The position numbers were made by a program, and so were the translations under genes. Shown here one piece after another: positions 1-8,558 of a stretch of 64,000 nt of DNA; the stretch's first letter is position 1, and each line of letters starts with the position of its first letter. This stretch comes from Methylocystis sp. SC2 (lineage in GTDB: Bacteria > Pseudomonadota > Alphaproteobacteria > Rhizobiales > Beijerinckiaceae), in assembly GCF_000304315.1 (NCBI RefSeq), contig NC_018485.1, forward strand, positions 2,946,501-3,010,500. Direction: 5' to 3'. The notes beneath the pieces were generated by a model. It worked only from the letters and a program-made list of their open reading frames with translations. It searched no databases and had not been told where the DNA came from.

Positions 1-117
1 CCAGTTCTGCACATAGGCGGCAAAGCGCGAGGCGAAGCTAAGCCAGCACAGGAAAAGCGCGACTGCGGCCATGGCGCCTGTGAGCATGAGCGCCATGACG
101 AGCGTCGTCTGCGACAT
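1..117 (-). CDS. Partial small membrane protein (N-terminus only)
   Basis: An open frame begins with ATG at 117 on the minus strand and runs off the left edge after 39 codons. The visible N-terminus (MSQTTLVMALMLTG...) holds one strongly hydrophobic segment at about residues 5-27, followed by a short polar stretch, which suggests a membrane anchor or a signal-anchor. There is no convincing ribosome binding site, and too little is visible to name a family. It is divergent from the kinase gene to its right. The call rests only on the hydrophobic pattern and the open frame to the window edge. Confidence 0.35.
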   Translation of the reverse strand, partial: MSQTTLVMALMLTGAMAAVALFLCWLSFASRFAAYVQNW

Positions 118-300
118 CCAGAATTTTAAGAGCACGTTTCCCCTCGAATCGACAGCCAATGGCGATTGAAGGGCATCATAAGCGAGATTCGCCGGACGAT
201 CGCACCCCTTGCCCGACGCCAGCTTCGCATGATGGGGTTCCTCTCGCGGCCAAGCGCGTTACCTTTCGCGAGGGCGATCGTCGATCTGAGTTCGGCAGGC

Positions 301-2601
301 ATGTCAAGCGAGACGGACATTTCCGCCTATGCGCGTTCGATCCTTGAGACTGTGGGCGTGCCGCTGCTGGCGCTTGATTCACAACTCACGGTGGAGTTCG
401 CCAGTGACGCGTTCCTCAGTCAGTTTCAGGTGACGCGCGAGGAGACGATCGGCCGGCCGGTTTATGAGCTGGGCGACGGTCAGTGGGACATTCCGGAGCT
501 GCGCCGGCTGCTAGAGCAGATTGTTGAGCAGGACGGCACGATCAAGGATCGCCGCGTCGAGCATGACTTCAAGCAGATCGGCCGGCGCATCCTGCGGCTC
601 CACGCCAAGCGAATCCGCAGGCCGGATGAAAAAGATTGCATCCTGCTCGCGATATCCAATGACGCTGAGCGTGAGCGGCTTCGTGATGAACTCGAAGGCC
701 GGATCGAACTTTCGGAGAAACTGATCGACTGCATGCGTGAAGCGCTGTTGATTCTCCACGGAGACCTCACGGTTCACTCGGCGAATCCGCCCTTCTATCG
801 ACTCTTCGGGGGAGACCCCAAGGAGACGGAAGGACGCCCCATTTACGCGCTGGGCGACGGCCAGTGGGACACACCGGAGCTGCGACGGCTGCTTGAGGAC
901 ATTCTCCCTCGCCGCCGGAGTTTTGACGACTACCAGATCGAACACGTGTTCCAAGGCGCCGGTCCTCGCGTGATGCTGCTGAACGGCCGTCGGCTCGACC
1001 AGCTTAACCTGATCCTACTCGCCATCAGCGACACGATGGAGCAGCAGACGTGCGAGGTGAACCGTCGGGACCGCGAGGCCCGGCAAAATCTCCTCATCGA
1101 TCTGAATGACCGCTTACGCCCGTTGGCGGATCCCGTGGCGATTCAGGCTGCCGCCAGCGGGGTCCTGGGCCGGCGTCTCGACGCCAACCAGGCGGCCTAT
1201 GCGGAGATCGACGAGGCCGGCGAATACGCAACTGTCGAACGCGACTGGAACGACGGCGCGTCGCCCAGCGCCGCCGGGCGCCATCGCCTCGCGAGTTGGG
1301 GAGAGGCCCTGATCGCAGACCTCAAGCGTGGCAGAACAATCGTCGTCAGCGACGTCCGCGCCGACCCACGCACGGCGGCGCCTGAGACCCTAAGGTCGTT
1401 CGAAAGCCGTTCGATTGCCGCTTTGCTGGCCGCGCCGCTGGTCAAGGACGACCGGCTGGTCGCGGTGGTTGCCGTTTACTCGCGGCTGCCGCGGACGTGG
1501 AGCGCCGCCGAGGCGGCTGTCGCGGAGGATGTCGCCGAGCGAACGTGGTCGGCGATCGAGCGGGCGCGCGCGGAAGAGGCGCTGCGCGAGAGCGAGTCGC
1601 GGTATCGCCTGCTGTTCGAATCCATCGACGAAAGCTTCACGGTGGTCGAGCCGCTCTATGACGAGCAAGGTCATGCGATCGACTACCGCTTCCTTGAGGT
1701 CAATCCAGCCTTTGAGGCTATAACGGGACTGAAGAACGTTGAAGGGCGGAGCGGTCGCGAGCTTGTGCCCAGCCTCGAAAAGGACTGGATCGACACGATC
1801 GGCAGAGTTGCGGTGTCCGGGAACGCCGAACGCGTCGTCCGCAGAGCGCGCGCGCTCGGCAAGATCTATGACGCCTTTGTCTTCCGCGTCGAGGAAGCGG
1901 AAAGCCCAAGAGTCGCGGTGCTGTCGAGAGACGTGACGGAGCGCGTGCGCGCGGAGGAACAGCGCGCTCTTCTCATGCGTGAGCTCAATCACCGCTCGAA
2001 AAACATGTTGAGCATCGTGCTCGCCATCGCACGAGCGACCGCGGGCGATCCAGGACGCGACTTCGAGGAAACGTTCCAAGAGCGCATTTTGTCTCTCGCC
2101 GCGAATCAGGACCTGCTGGTCGCCAGCGACTGGCAAGGCGTCACGCTAAGCGATCTCGTCCGCTCGCAGCTCGCTCATCTGGAGGATTTGATCGACCATC
2201 GCATCACGCTAAAAGGCCCGCCGCTGACGATCTCGGCCGCGGCATCGCAATCTTTCAGCATGGCGCTGCATGAGCTGGCGACCAACGCCGTCAAATATGG
2301 CGCGCTGTCCACCTCGGATGGTCGCGTCGACATCGAATGGGGCGTTAGCGGGCAGGAGGGTGAAGGCCGGCACGATGGCGAGGGCCGGCGCTTCACGATG
2401 AGCTGGCGTGAAACGGAGGGTCCCGCGGTGGCGCCGCCCGCGCGTAGCGGCTTTGGGTCCACAGTCATCCGCGATATGATCAGACTGAACCTCAGAGGGG
2501 CTGCAAGGCTCCAATACGACAGCGCAGGCGTCGTCTGGGAGTTCAACTGCCCGATCGAGAATGTGCTGGAGGCGACGGAGGCTTCCCGAGCCGAAAAGTG
2601 A
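301..2601 (+). CDS. HWE-family sensor histidine kinase with PAS-PAS-GAF-PAS input
   Basis: A 766-residue soluble sensor kinase. The C-terminal 200 residues are an HWE-type kinase: phospho-acceptor His at residue 564 in ELNHRSKN, a HELATNA segment of the ATPase N-box, and the diagnostic W702-x-E704 in SWRETEGP. Upstream come two closely related PAS domains (about 10-115 and 140-245), each carrying the same GDGQWD-x-PELRRLLE block about 127 residues apart, so they look like an internal duplication. A GAF-like domain (265-435) and a third PAS (445-555) follow. No membrane segment is seen. The frame is open back to a TTG at 166, but the residues between 166 and 300 do not look like conserved protein, so the ATG at 301 is preferred. 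No response regulator is adjacent. The signal sensed is unknown. Confidence 0.85.
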   Translation: MSSETDISAYARSILETVGVPLLALDSQLTVEFASDAFLSQFQVTREETIGRPVYELGDGQWDIPELRRLLEQIVEQDGTIKDRRVEHDFKQIGRRILRLHAKRIRRPDEKDCILLAISNDAERERLRDELEGRIELSEKLIDCMREALLILHGDLTVHSANPPFYRLFGGDPKETEGRPIYALGDGQWDTPELRRLLEDILPRRRSFDDYQIEHVFQGAGPRVMLLNGRRLDQLNLILLAISDTMEQQTCEVNRRDREARQNLLIDLNDRLRPLADPVAIQAAASGVLGRRLDANQAAYAEIDEAGEYATVERDWNDGASPSAAGRHRLASWGEALIADLKRGRTIVVSDVRADPRTAAPETLRSFESRSIAALLAAPLVKDDRLVAVVAVYSRLPRTWSAAEAAVAEDVAERTWSAIERARAEEALRESESRYRLLFESIDESFTVVEPLYDEQGHAIDYRFLEVNPAFEAITGLKNVEGRSGRELVPSLEKDWIDTIGRVAVSGNAERVVRRARALGKIYDAFVFRVEEAESPRVAVLSRDVTERVRAEEQRALLMRELNHRSKNMLSIVLAIARATAGDPGRDFEETFQERILSLAANQDLLVASDWQGVTLSDLVRSQLAHLEDLIDHRITLKGPPLTISAAASQSFSMALHELATNAVKYGALSTSDGRVDIEWGVSGQEGEGRHDGEGRRFTMSWRETEGPAVAPPARSGFGSTVIRDMIRLNLRGAARLQYDSAGVVWEFNCPIENVLEATEASRAEK

Positions 2602-2720
2602 ATGCGACGCCGCAGCAAGTTACGCCTTCACCTTCTACGCGAGGCGCTCGTCGAAGTGAGCCCGCTACCAGGGCCGGCGCTTGCTGAGATTTTTTTGCTG
2701 AGATCTTTTCGCTCTATGCA

Positions 2721-2756
2721 GAACGCCCCGCCGTTACATCCACGGTCGGGGCGTTC
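2721..2756 (+). terminator. GC-rich hairpin downstream of the kinase gene
   Basis: GAACGCCCCG (2721-2730) pairs perfectly with CGGGGCGTTC (2747-2756), and the loop can pair further through CCG/CGG. It lies 120 bases after the kinase stop. There is no clear U-tract on either strand, so termination is inferred from position and stem strength only. Confidence 0.4.
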
Positions 2757-2826
2757 GTCGCCGGAACGCTGTCGCGTCCCAATTGCGGGCGCGGTTGAGA
2801 GGCGCTCACGCGCCTGCCGCAAATTT

Positions 2827-3003
2827 CTAGCGGCGATCGCCTTGGCTGCTGCCGCTGGAGGCGCTGCGCGACAGCCTGGGTCGAGGCTGGCTCAACCATC
2901 CGCCAGAGTGCGGCAGATGATCCTCGCAGAACGGACGAGTCTCCAGGTTCTGGAGAATCGATCTGATCGCGTTTCGCCTTCGCTGAAGCTTCCTGGTGGT
3001 CAT
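2827..3003 (-). CDS. Putative 58-residue basic small protein
   Basis: ATG at 3003 is preceded at 7 bases by a near-perfect Shine-Dalgarno (GAAGGAG, 3011-3017 on the minus strand). The frame runs 58 codons to TAG at 2827. The product (MTTRKLQRRRNAIRSIL... ending SSQGDRR) is very basic at the N-terminus, has one Cys, and is rich in Ser/Arg at the C-terminus. It has no signal peptide and no family I recognise. The strong ribosome binding site in an otherwise gene-free 750-base gap is the main support. It could be a chance frame; conservation of the start region in relatives would decide. Confidence 0.4.
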   Translation of the reverse strand: MTTRKLQRRRNAIRSILQNLETRPFCEDHLPHSGGWLSQPRPRLSRSASSGSSQGDRR

Positions 3004-3349
3004 CGGAAATCTCCTTCTTTAGAGAAGGACCACTGAACAACCTGTCTAGAACGTCATCCTAACAACGACTGAAATCAATCTCTGTTCCGATTTTATCGCG
3101 TCTTTCGTCGACGAATTGCGCCGAGCGTTGCAAATTTGTCGCGGCGCTTCGCGCTTTCAGTTGATCGTCTGCGAAGCAGCTGCTCCTCAGCGGAGACGTA
3201 TGTCCGCCCGCGAAGGGCAATACAATCAATCGTGTAAATCGCTTATAGATCGGCGCGTGCATCGTCTGCCGTCGACCATCCGTTCATGCAGACATGCGAC
3301 CTCGTCGGAGGCGCTTCTTGGACGAGCGGTCAGCCTATCAGGGGGAATG
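3004..3349. other. Gene-free stretch before the HAD phosphatase
   Basis: About 345 bases, less GC-rich than the flanking genes, with no frame I can support. It probably holds the divergent promoters of the small minus-strand gene and the HAD phosphatase, but I see no confident -35/-10 pair. Confidence 0.4.
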
Positions 3350-4375
3350 ATGAAAACGCTGGTTCGATTGAGCTTCCTGATCGCTGTGATGGCCACAACA
3401 TTCCTGTTGGCGGGATCGTCTGTCAGAGCGGGAAGCGATCCGCTTCCGTCATGGAACGAAGCTCCGACGAAATATGCAATCGTCGAATTCATTCGAGCGA
3501 CGACCGATCCGTCCAATACGAAATTCGTGCCGCCCGAGGAGCGCATCGCGGTCTTCGATCAGGATGGCACGCTCTGGGCGTCCCATCCGATATACCCGCA
3601 GTTGATGTATTGTCTGGATCGCCTGCCTGCCGTCGTAAAGGCAAGACCGGCGCTTGCGAAGATCGAGCCCTTCAAGACAGCGCTCTCGCGCAACATGGAG
3701 GCTATCGCGAAGCTTTCCACGAAGGACCTCATCAAGATCATGGCCGTGCAGTCCAGCGGCATGAGCGTAGAGCGGTTTAGAGCGGATGCGGAGAGATGGC
3801 TTGAGACAGCGAGACACCCGCGCTGGGGCCGCCGCTACACCGAGCTGACGTATCTGCCGATGCTCGAGCTGATGAAGCATCTACGCGCCAATGGCTATAA
3901 GACTTACATCGTCACCGGAGGCGGGCAGGATTTCGTGCGAGTCTATGCAGAGCAGACCTATGGCGTTCCGCCCGAGCAGGTTGTCGGGACTCTGGAGAGC
4001 GCAAGCTATCATTATGACAAGCGCGGGCGTCCCGTTCTGATCGAGAGCCCCGAAACGCTGCTCAGCGACGTCGGCGCCGGCAAGCCCGAGGCCATCCATT
4101 TGATGATCGGTCGTCGTCCGCGCGCCGCGTTCGGAAATTCAACGGGCGACCGGCAGATGCTCGAATACACGACGTCCGGGGACGGCGCGCGGTTTGGCAT
4201 GTTGGTTTTGCACGACGACGCCAAGCGCGAATACGCCTATGGCCCAGCGCTCGGATTGCCTGACACCAGAATTGGGACGTTTCCTCAGTCTTTGTATGAC
4301 GAGGCGAAGCGGCGAGGATGGTTCGTCATCAGCATGAAGAGCGACTGGAGCCGGATATGGGCTTTCGAACAATGA
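3350..4375 (+). CDS. Exported HAD-superfamily phosphatase
   Basis: A 341-residue protein with an N-terminal signal peptide (MKTLVRLSFLIAVMATTFLL..., cleavage probably after VRA) and a HAD hydrolase fold. Motif I is FDQDGT, with the nucleophile Asp at residue 70 and the acid/base Asp at 72. Motif II is the YIVTGGG region, and motif IV is NSTGDR with Asp267 as metal ligand. This is the phosphoserine-phosphatase-like branch found as periplasmic phosphatases in many proteobacteria. The substrate cannot be read from sequence. Two ATGs are adjacent (3347 and 3350); the GGGGG-type ribosome site is better spaced for 3350. The frame stays open to 3116 upstream, but the signal peptide fixes the start. 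It converges on the porin gene. Confidence 0.8.
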   Translation: MKTLVRLSFLIAVMATTFLLAGSSVRAGSDPLPSWNEAPTKYAIVEFIRATTDPSNTKFVPPEERIAVFDQDGTLWASHPIYPQLMYCLDRLPAVVKARPALAKIEPFKTALSRNMEAIAKLSTKDLIKIMAVQSSGMSVERFRADAERWLETARHPRWGRRYTELTYLPMLELMKHLRANGYKTYIVTGGGQDFVRVYAEQTYGVPPEQVVGTLESASYHYDKRGRPVLIESPETLLSDVGAGKPEAIHLMIGRRPRAAFGNSTGDRQMLEYTTSGDGARFGMLVLHDDAKREYAYGPALGLPDTRIGTFPQSLYDEAKRRGWFVISMKSDWSRIWAFEQ

Positions 4376-4462
4376 AGCGCGTGGGAGAAGCGCCCTTAAA
4401 GCCGTAATCACGGCGCGGCGCAGAGGCTTGCGTCGCCCAAGCGGCGCGGAAAGTCATAAGAC

Positions 4463-4510
4463 GAGCAGGTTCCGAAAAAGTTGACAGGCTTTTTCGATGA
4501 GAACCTGCTC
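4463..4510. repeat. Nested inverted repeat between convergent genes
   Basis: GAGCAGGTTC (4463-4472) pairs with GAACCTGCTC (4501-4510), and the inner CGAAAAAG (4473-4480) pairs with CTTTTTCG (4489-4496), leaving an 8-base loop and a 4-base bulge. It sits between the convergent phosphatase and porin genes, so it may act as a bidirectional terminator. The layout resembles palindromes I associate with dispersed Rhizobiales repeats. No second copy was found in this window. Confidence 0.55.
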
Positions 4511-4572
4511 CGCCATTTTGATTTCGAGCGATTCCTGATCGATCGCACGATTCCATGTGATCGGAAAGCGCT

Positions 4573-6324
4573 CTAGAAGGGAAAGTAGCGGAAGCTCGTC
4601 AAGACGGTGTTTTCCGAGCCGTGCGGCGCGCCGCCGACCCCGACGAAGCCGTTGCGAATGATATGGGCGAACTGCACGCCGACTCTGATTTTGCCGGCCG
4701 GTCCCTCGTAGAACGTATGCCAGGCGCCAGTGGTGATTTCGCGTAGCGCGTGGGTCTGCCCGGAACAATTGAAAAGCGGATTGCCGAGCGCGGCGAGCGA
4801 CACGGCTGCGGAGACCCCCAGCGCAGTCTGCGATATCGGATTTTCCAGGCCGCAGCCGATATTGTTATAAAGCGGATTGCCATATCCGCCGGCGAAGATC
4901 GTGCCGTTGACGGCGGCGACCTGCGGATTTTTGCCGGCGATGTCGCCTCCTGCGAATGCAAAAACATCGGTTTGCGGCGTCGGATGCAGCGTTGCGCCGA
5001 CGAGGAGGCTTCGCTGGTAGAGCGGCTGGAGCGCGCCGAAAGCCGAATAGGTCGCGTCGGGAAGCTGACTCGATGCGAGGCGGCCGACGCCGCGTCCGAC
5101 CATGCCCGACACTTGGAATTCCAGGACCTTGGGAATGATCGGGATAATCGCGCCGGCGCCGACGGCGCCAGTCCAGATACGATGATTGCCGAAGTAGAGG
5201 CGCTCGGTCATCTCACGCGCCACCCCGAACGCTTCCAGATGCACCGTGCGGTCGCCTAATGGCGCGTCCCATGCGGCCTTGCCGACGAGATCGGGAAGTC
5301 GATTGAACGAATAAGTGTCCAAGGTGTTGAGCGAGCCGCCGTTCGTCGCCAAGGCGAGTAGAGCGGGCGCGGGGATTCCGAGATTGTTGGGAAGCAGCGT
5401 CGAGACATTGCCGAATGCCGGGCCGGGCGTTGCAAACGTGTTGGCTGATCCTTCAGCGGCGAAGGCCAACCAGAACTGCTTTCCGAAGTCCTTGTAGATG
5501 CGGATGCCAGGGTTTCGGTCCCAGACATAGCCCGGCATATAATTGGGATCGATCGTCGGCGGCTGCAATGACGTATCCGGCCGGGTCCCGAGCGTATTCA
5601 TCGTTACGAGCGACCAGGTCTGACCCGCCGCGAAATGAAGCCCATAATCGTCATTGTCGATATTCGTATAGGCCTGCCGAATGCGAAGATTATACGAGTT
5701 GCTCTGGTTCGCGTTCGCCGTCTGGGCCGCGCCGAGGAAGTCCGTTTCGAAATAGCCCTGGATATGCGTCGTGGGACTGAGATCGCCGCGCACGAGGAGA
5801 GCGGGGCGCGTCGCGCGGGCGCTGAAGTGAAACTCGTCCGTATGCCCCGCTGTCGAGAAGCCATAGGGAATGGCGTTGAAGGGCGTGGCGACGTCGGCGC
5901 CGACCCAGTGGTTGCGCCAGACCGACTCGAGCGCCAGAAAGCCGCCCGGGATGATCTCCAGACCCTTGTAGACGAACTTATCTGGGATTTTCGGAATGGC
6001 GACGGCGGCGGCCGGCGTCAGCGCCGTCCCCCTGACGTTCGCATCGCGAGCATTTGCTGTTTCGGTCCGGCGACGCTCCTGCTCGTCTCGGTCCTTCTTA
6101 TCCATGCGGGCTTTAAGTTGCTTCACCTGAGCAAGGAGCATTTGCAGCTGCTCCTTGTCCGTCATGGCCATCGCGCGATGCGCCGGCAATAGAGCCACGA
6201 CGCCAGCAGCCGTAAGCGCAATCGCCGAACGCTTGACGTCTCTAAGTAAATGGGTCCCCGCGGTTGCGTCGCTCCAGAAGGGTTCAACTCGAAAACAAAC
6301 CTTGGCGCTCTGGCGCATTCGCAT
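4573..6324 (-). CDS. DcaP-like outer-membrane porin with N-terminal coiled coil
   Basis: A 583-residue predicted outer-membrane beta-barrel. The N-terminus has a long signal sequence (hydrophobic core around residues 33-47, AMA-type cleavage), then a short coiled coil (about 55-80, KEQLQMLLAQVKQL...), then a barrel with alternating aromatic strands ending in a C-terminal Phe (YFPF), as expected for barrel insertion. Blocks such as YFETDFLGAAQTAN, RIRQAYTN and GQTWSLVTMNTLG match the DcaP-like trimeric porin family, which transports small anionic solutes in characterised members. ATG 6324 has an AGAGGA site 6 bases upstream. The gene follows the Ehr-like unit in the same direction across 167 bases that contain a hairpin, so it is probably separately transcribed. 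Its substrate is unknown. Confidence 0.75.
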   Translation of the reverse strand: MRMRQSAKVCFRVEPFWSDATAGTHLLRDVKRSAIALTAAGVVALLPAHRAMAMTDKEQLQMLLAQVKQLKARMDKKDRDEQERRRTETANARDANVRGTALTPAAAVAIPKIPDKFVYKGLEIIPGGFLALESVWRNHWVGADVATPFNAIPYGFSTAGHTDEFHFSARATRPALLVRGDLSPTTHIQGYFETDFLGAAQTANANQSNSYNLRIRQAYTNIDNDDYGLHFAAGQTWSLVTMNTLGTRPDTSLQPPTIDPNYMPGYVWDRNPGIRIYKDFGKQFWLAFAAEGSANTFATPGPAFGNVSTLLPNNLGIPAPALLALATNGGSLNTLDTYSFNRLPDLVGKAAWDAPLGDRTVHLEAFGVAREMTERLYFGNHRIWTGAVGAGAIIPIIPKVLEFQVSGMVGRGVGRLASSQLPDATYSAFGALQPLYQRSLLVGATLHPTPQTDVFAFAGGDIAGKNPQVAAVNGTIFAGGYGNPLYNNIGCGLENPISQTALGVSAAVSLAALGNPLFNCSGQTHALREITTGAWHTFYEGPAGKIRVGVQFAHIIRNGFVGVGGAPHGSENTVLTSFRYFPF

Positions 6325-6436
6325 TGGCGGGTCCTCTTACATCTCCACGCTTGCGTTCTAGCCAAGTTTTTATGCGCCAATTTTTCCCGTGTTTATCTCC
6401 GTGGTCTCAAATATTGCCCGTGCGTTTCGCAAAAGT

Positions 6437-6464
6437 GGCCGTCGCCATGCTTCTGGCGGCGGCC
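6437..6464 (-). terminator. Hairpin after the Ehr-like operon
   Basis: GGCCGTCGCC (6437-6446) pairs with GGCGGCGGCC (6455-6464), with one wobble, over an 8-base loop. Read on the minus strand the stem is followed by ACTTTTG, a weak U-run. It lies just past the hyfI stop and before the porin start, so it is the likely end of the seven-gene transcript. Confidence 0.45.
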
Positions 6465-6491
6465 ATCTTCAACAGGACTCGCCCGCGTCGT

Positions 6492-7007
6492 TCAGCTCAT
6501 CGTTTCAACGAAGGCGATCAGCCCTTTGAGCAGCGTTGTGGGATCAGGCGGGCAGCCGCGAATATGGAGATCGACCGGGACGACGTTCGCGACGGCGCCC
6601 ACGCATGCGTAGCTCTCGCAATAAACGCCGCCGTCAAAGGCGCAGTCGCCGACGGCGATCACCCATTTCGGATCCGGCGTCGCCGCATAGGTGCGCTCAA
6701 GCGCTTCGCGCATGTTTTTCGTCACCGGCCCGGTGACGAGCAGGACGTCGGCGTGACGCGGCGACGCCACGAAGCGCAGGCCGAATCTCTCGAGATCGTA
6801 ATAGGCGTTGCTCAGCGCGTGGATCTCCAGCTCGCAGCCATTGCAGGAGCCCGCGTCGACTTCGCGGATCGACAGGCTGCGGCCCAGTTTTCGGCGCGCG
6901 GCGCGCCCCAGCGTGTAGCCGAGCTCGGCGATCGACGCCGCATTCGGAATAGGGGCGTGTTCGGTCAGAGCGCGGCGGAGCAAGCCCTGAAGCAAGAATT
7001 TCTGCAT
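6492..7007 (-). CDS. hyfI: NuoB/HyfI-like small Fe-S subunit of the Ehr-like complex
   Basis: A 171-residue homologue of complex I NuoB (PSST) and group 4 hydrogenase small subunits (HycG/HyfI). All four ligands of the proximal [4Fe-4S] (N2-type) cluster are present: C55 and C58 in SCNGCELE, C122 in GDCAFDGG and C152 in RGCPPDP. The cluster-binding core is therefore intact, unlike the partner large subunit. It is the last gene of the unit, 12 bases after hyfG. Expected location is the cytoplasmic arm, docked on HyfG and HyfC. The name follows the family only; a hydrogenase role is not implied. No 2x[4Fe-4S] NuoI/HycF-like subunit accompanies it. Confidence 0.85.
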   Translation of the reverse strand: MQKFLLQGLLRRALTEHAPIPNAASIAELGYTLGRAARRKLGRSLSIREVDAGSCNGCELEIHALSNAYYDLERFGLRFVASPRHADVLLVTGPVTKNMREALERTYAATPDPKWVIAVGDCAFDGGVYCESYACVGAVANVVPVDLHIRGCPPDPTTLLKGLIAFVETMS

Positions 7008-7019
7008 CGCGCGCGAGTC

Positions 7020-8558
7020 CTAGAGATCATGCCCCGAGTAGGAACAGTTGAAGGATTTGTTGCAGAGGGGGAAGTCGGCGACGATGTTGTCCTTGATCGC
7101 CGCTTCGAGCAGCGGCCACTGGAACCAGGACGGATCGCGCAAATGACAGCGCTGCACCACGCCGTCGGCGCGGATGCGCAACCAGACAAATATATCGCCG
7201 CGGAATCCTTCGACGAGCGCGGCGCCTTCGCGCGTCCAGTCCTCCGGCAGCGCCCAGGCGGCGATGGTCGGCCCCTGCGGCGCTTCGTCGAGAATCTGTC
7301 TGACGATTCGCAGCGAGGCTCTGATCTCATCGAACCGGACCCAGACGCGCGCGTCGACGTCGCCTTCCTTCGAGGCGCCGATCTCAAACCTCAGCTGCGA
7401 GTAGGGGGCGTAGCCGATCGCCTTGCGCGCGTCGAATGTCCGGCCGGAGGCGCGTCCGACATAGCCCCCGCAGGCATATTGCTTTGCGAGCGCCTCGCTG
7501 ACGACGCCAGTTCCGACGGTCCGATCCTGCAGCGACGTCGTGTCGCCGAAGAGCGCGATCAGCCGCGGAGTCATGAGTTCGATCCACTCGATCAGCGTGA
7601 AAAGCGCCGTGACGTTCTTTTGCTCCAAATCGACGAGAACGCCGCCCGGCGCGATGCGATCCATCATCAGGCGGTGTCCGAAACAGCTCGCTGCCTCCCT
7701 CAAAATGCGTTCGCGGACGATGCCGCATTGCGCATGCATCAGTGCGAAGGCCGCGTCGTTGCAGATGCCGCCGATATCGCCGAAATGATTGGCGAGCCGT
7801 TCGAGTTCAGCCATCAGCGCGCGCAGATATGTCGCGCGCGGCGGAACTTTGACGTCGAACGCCGCTTCGATCGCCTGCGAAAAGGCGAGGCTATAGGCGA
7901 CCGTGCTGTCGCCGGACACGCGCGCCGCGAGACGCCCGGCGCGCTCCATCGAGGCGCCGGTCATCAGCTGGTCGACGCCCTTGTGAACGAAGCCAAGCCG
8001 CTCCTCAAGCCGCACGACGGTTTCGCCATTGGCTGAAAAGCGGAAGTGGCCGGGCTCGATAATGCCGGCGTGCACGGGTCCGACCGCTATCTGGTGGAGC
8101 GGTTCGCCTTCCGCGGGAAGAAACGCGTAGGCGTCATTGGCGGAGTCGATCGTTTCGGGCGCGCTGCAGGGATGGCGCACGCCCCAGCGGCCATGATCGA
8201 GCCAACGCCGCTCGTCGGGCGCATTTTCGGCTCGCAGGCCATAAAGATCGCGGATCGCGCGCTCGAGCCTCAACGCCGGCGGATGCAATCGCCCGACCGA
8301 TGGAAAGGAGCCTTCAGGGCACTCCAATGTGATGATGCGCAGGCGGGGCTCCCGCTCGTCGAGCACCGCCATGTGAACGCTCGAACTTTCGCCCCAAAGG
8401 CTGAGGAGTTCGCGCTCGCCCGTCACAAGACTTTCGGTAAGAGCGAGCCAGCCAGGTCTGTCGACGATCTCGCGCGGCCAGGGCAGGCATGTCGGCGGCG
8501 ACGGCTGGGCCGCTATCTGTTTGCTGGCGAAGTTCATCTTTTCATCCTTCGAACTCAA
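7020..8558 (-). CDS. hyfG: HyfG/NuoCD-like large subunit lacking NiFe ligands (Ehr type)
   Basis: A 512-residue fusion of a NuoC-like (30 kDa) domain (about 30-150) with a NuoD/hydrogenase large-subunit domain (155-512), as in HycE/HyfG. The characteristic LGFVHKGVDQL block is present. In hydrogenases the next helix carries RxCGxC; here it reads RVSGDSTVAYS (S215, S218). The C-terminal DPCxxC motif is replaced by NCSYSG (504-509), with no Cys at the ligand positions by my alignment to HycE. All four NiFe ligands are thus missing, so H2 chemistry is not expected. This matches the energy-converting-hydrogenase-related (Ehr) group and complex I. It overlaps hyfF by 4 bases (ATGA). A second possible start lies at 8537. 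Confidence 0.85.
   Translation of the reverse strand: MSSKDEKMNFASKQIAAQPSPPTCLPWPREIVDRPGWLALTESLVTGERELLSLWGESSSVHMAVLDEREPRLRIITLECPEGSFPSVGRLHPPALRLERAIRDLYGLRAENAPDERRWLDHGRWGVRHPCSAPETIDSANDAYAFLPAEGEPLHQIAVGPVHAGIIEPGHFRFSANGETVVRLEERLGFVHKGVDQLMTGASMERAGRLAARVSGDSTVAYSLAFSQAIEAAFDVKVPPRATYLRALMAELERLANHFGDIGGICNDAAFALMHAQCGIVRERILREAASCFGHRLMMDRIAPGGVLVDLEQKNVTALFTLIEWIELMTPRLIALFGDTTSLQDRTVGTGVVSEALAKQYACGGYVGRASGRTFDARKAIGYAPYSQLRFEIGASKEGDVDARVWVRFDEIRASLRIVRQILDEAPQGPTIAAWALPEDWTREGAALVEGFRGDIFVWLRIRADGVVQRCHLRDPSWFQWPLLEAAIKDNIVADFPLCNKSFNCSYSGHDL

Noticed and set aside
2602..3036. A 144-codon plus-strand frame directly after the first HWE kinase
   Set aside because: Arg/Ser/Pro-rich with no motif, it reads through the 2721-2756 hairpin, and the better signal in this stretch is the minus-strand small gene with a strong ribosome site.
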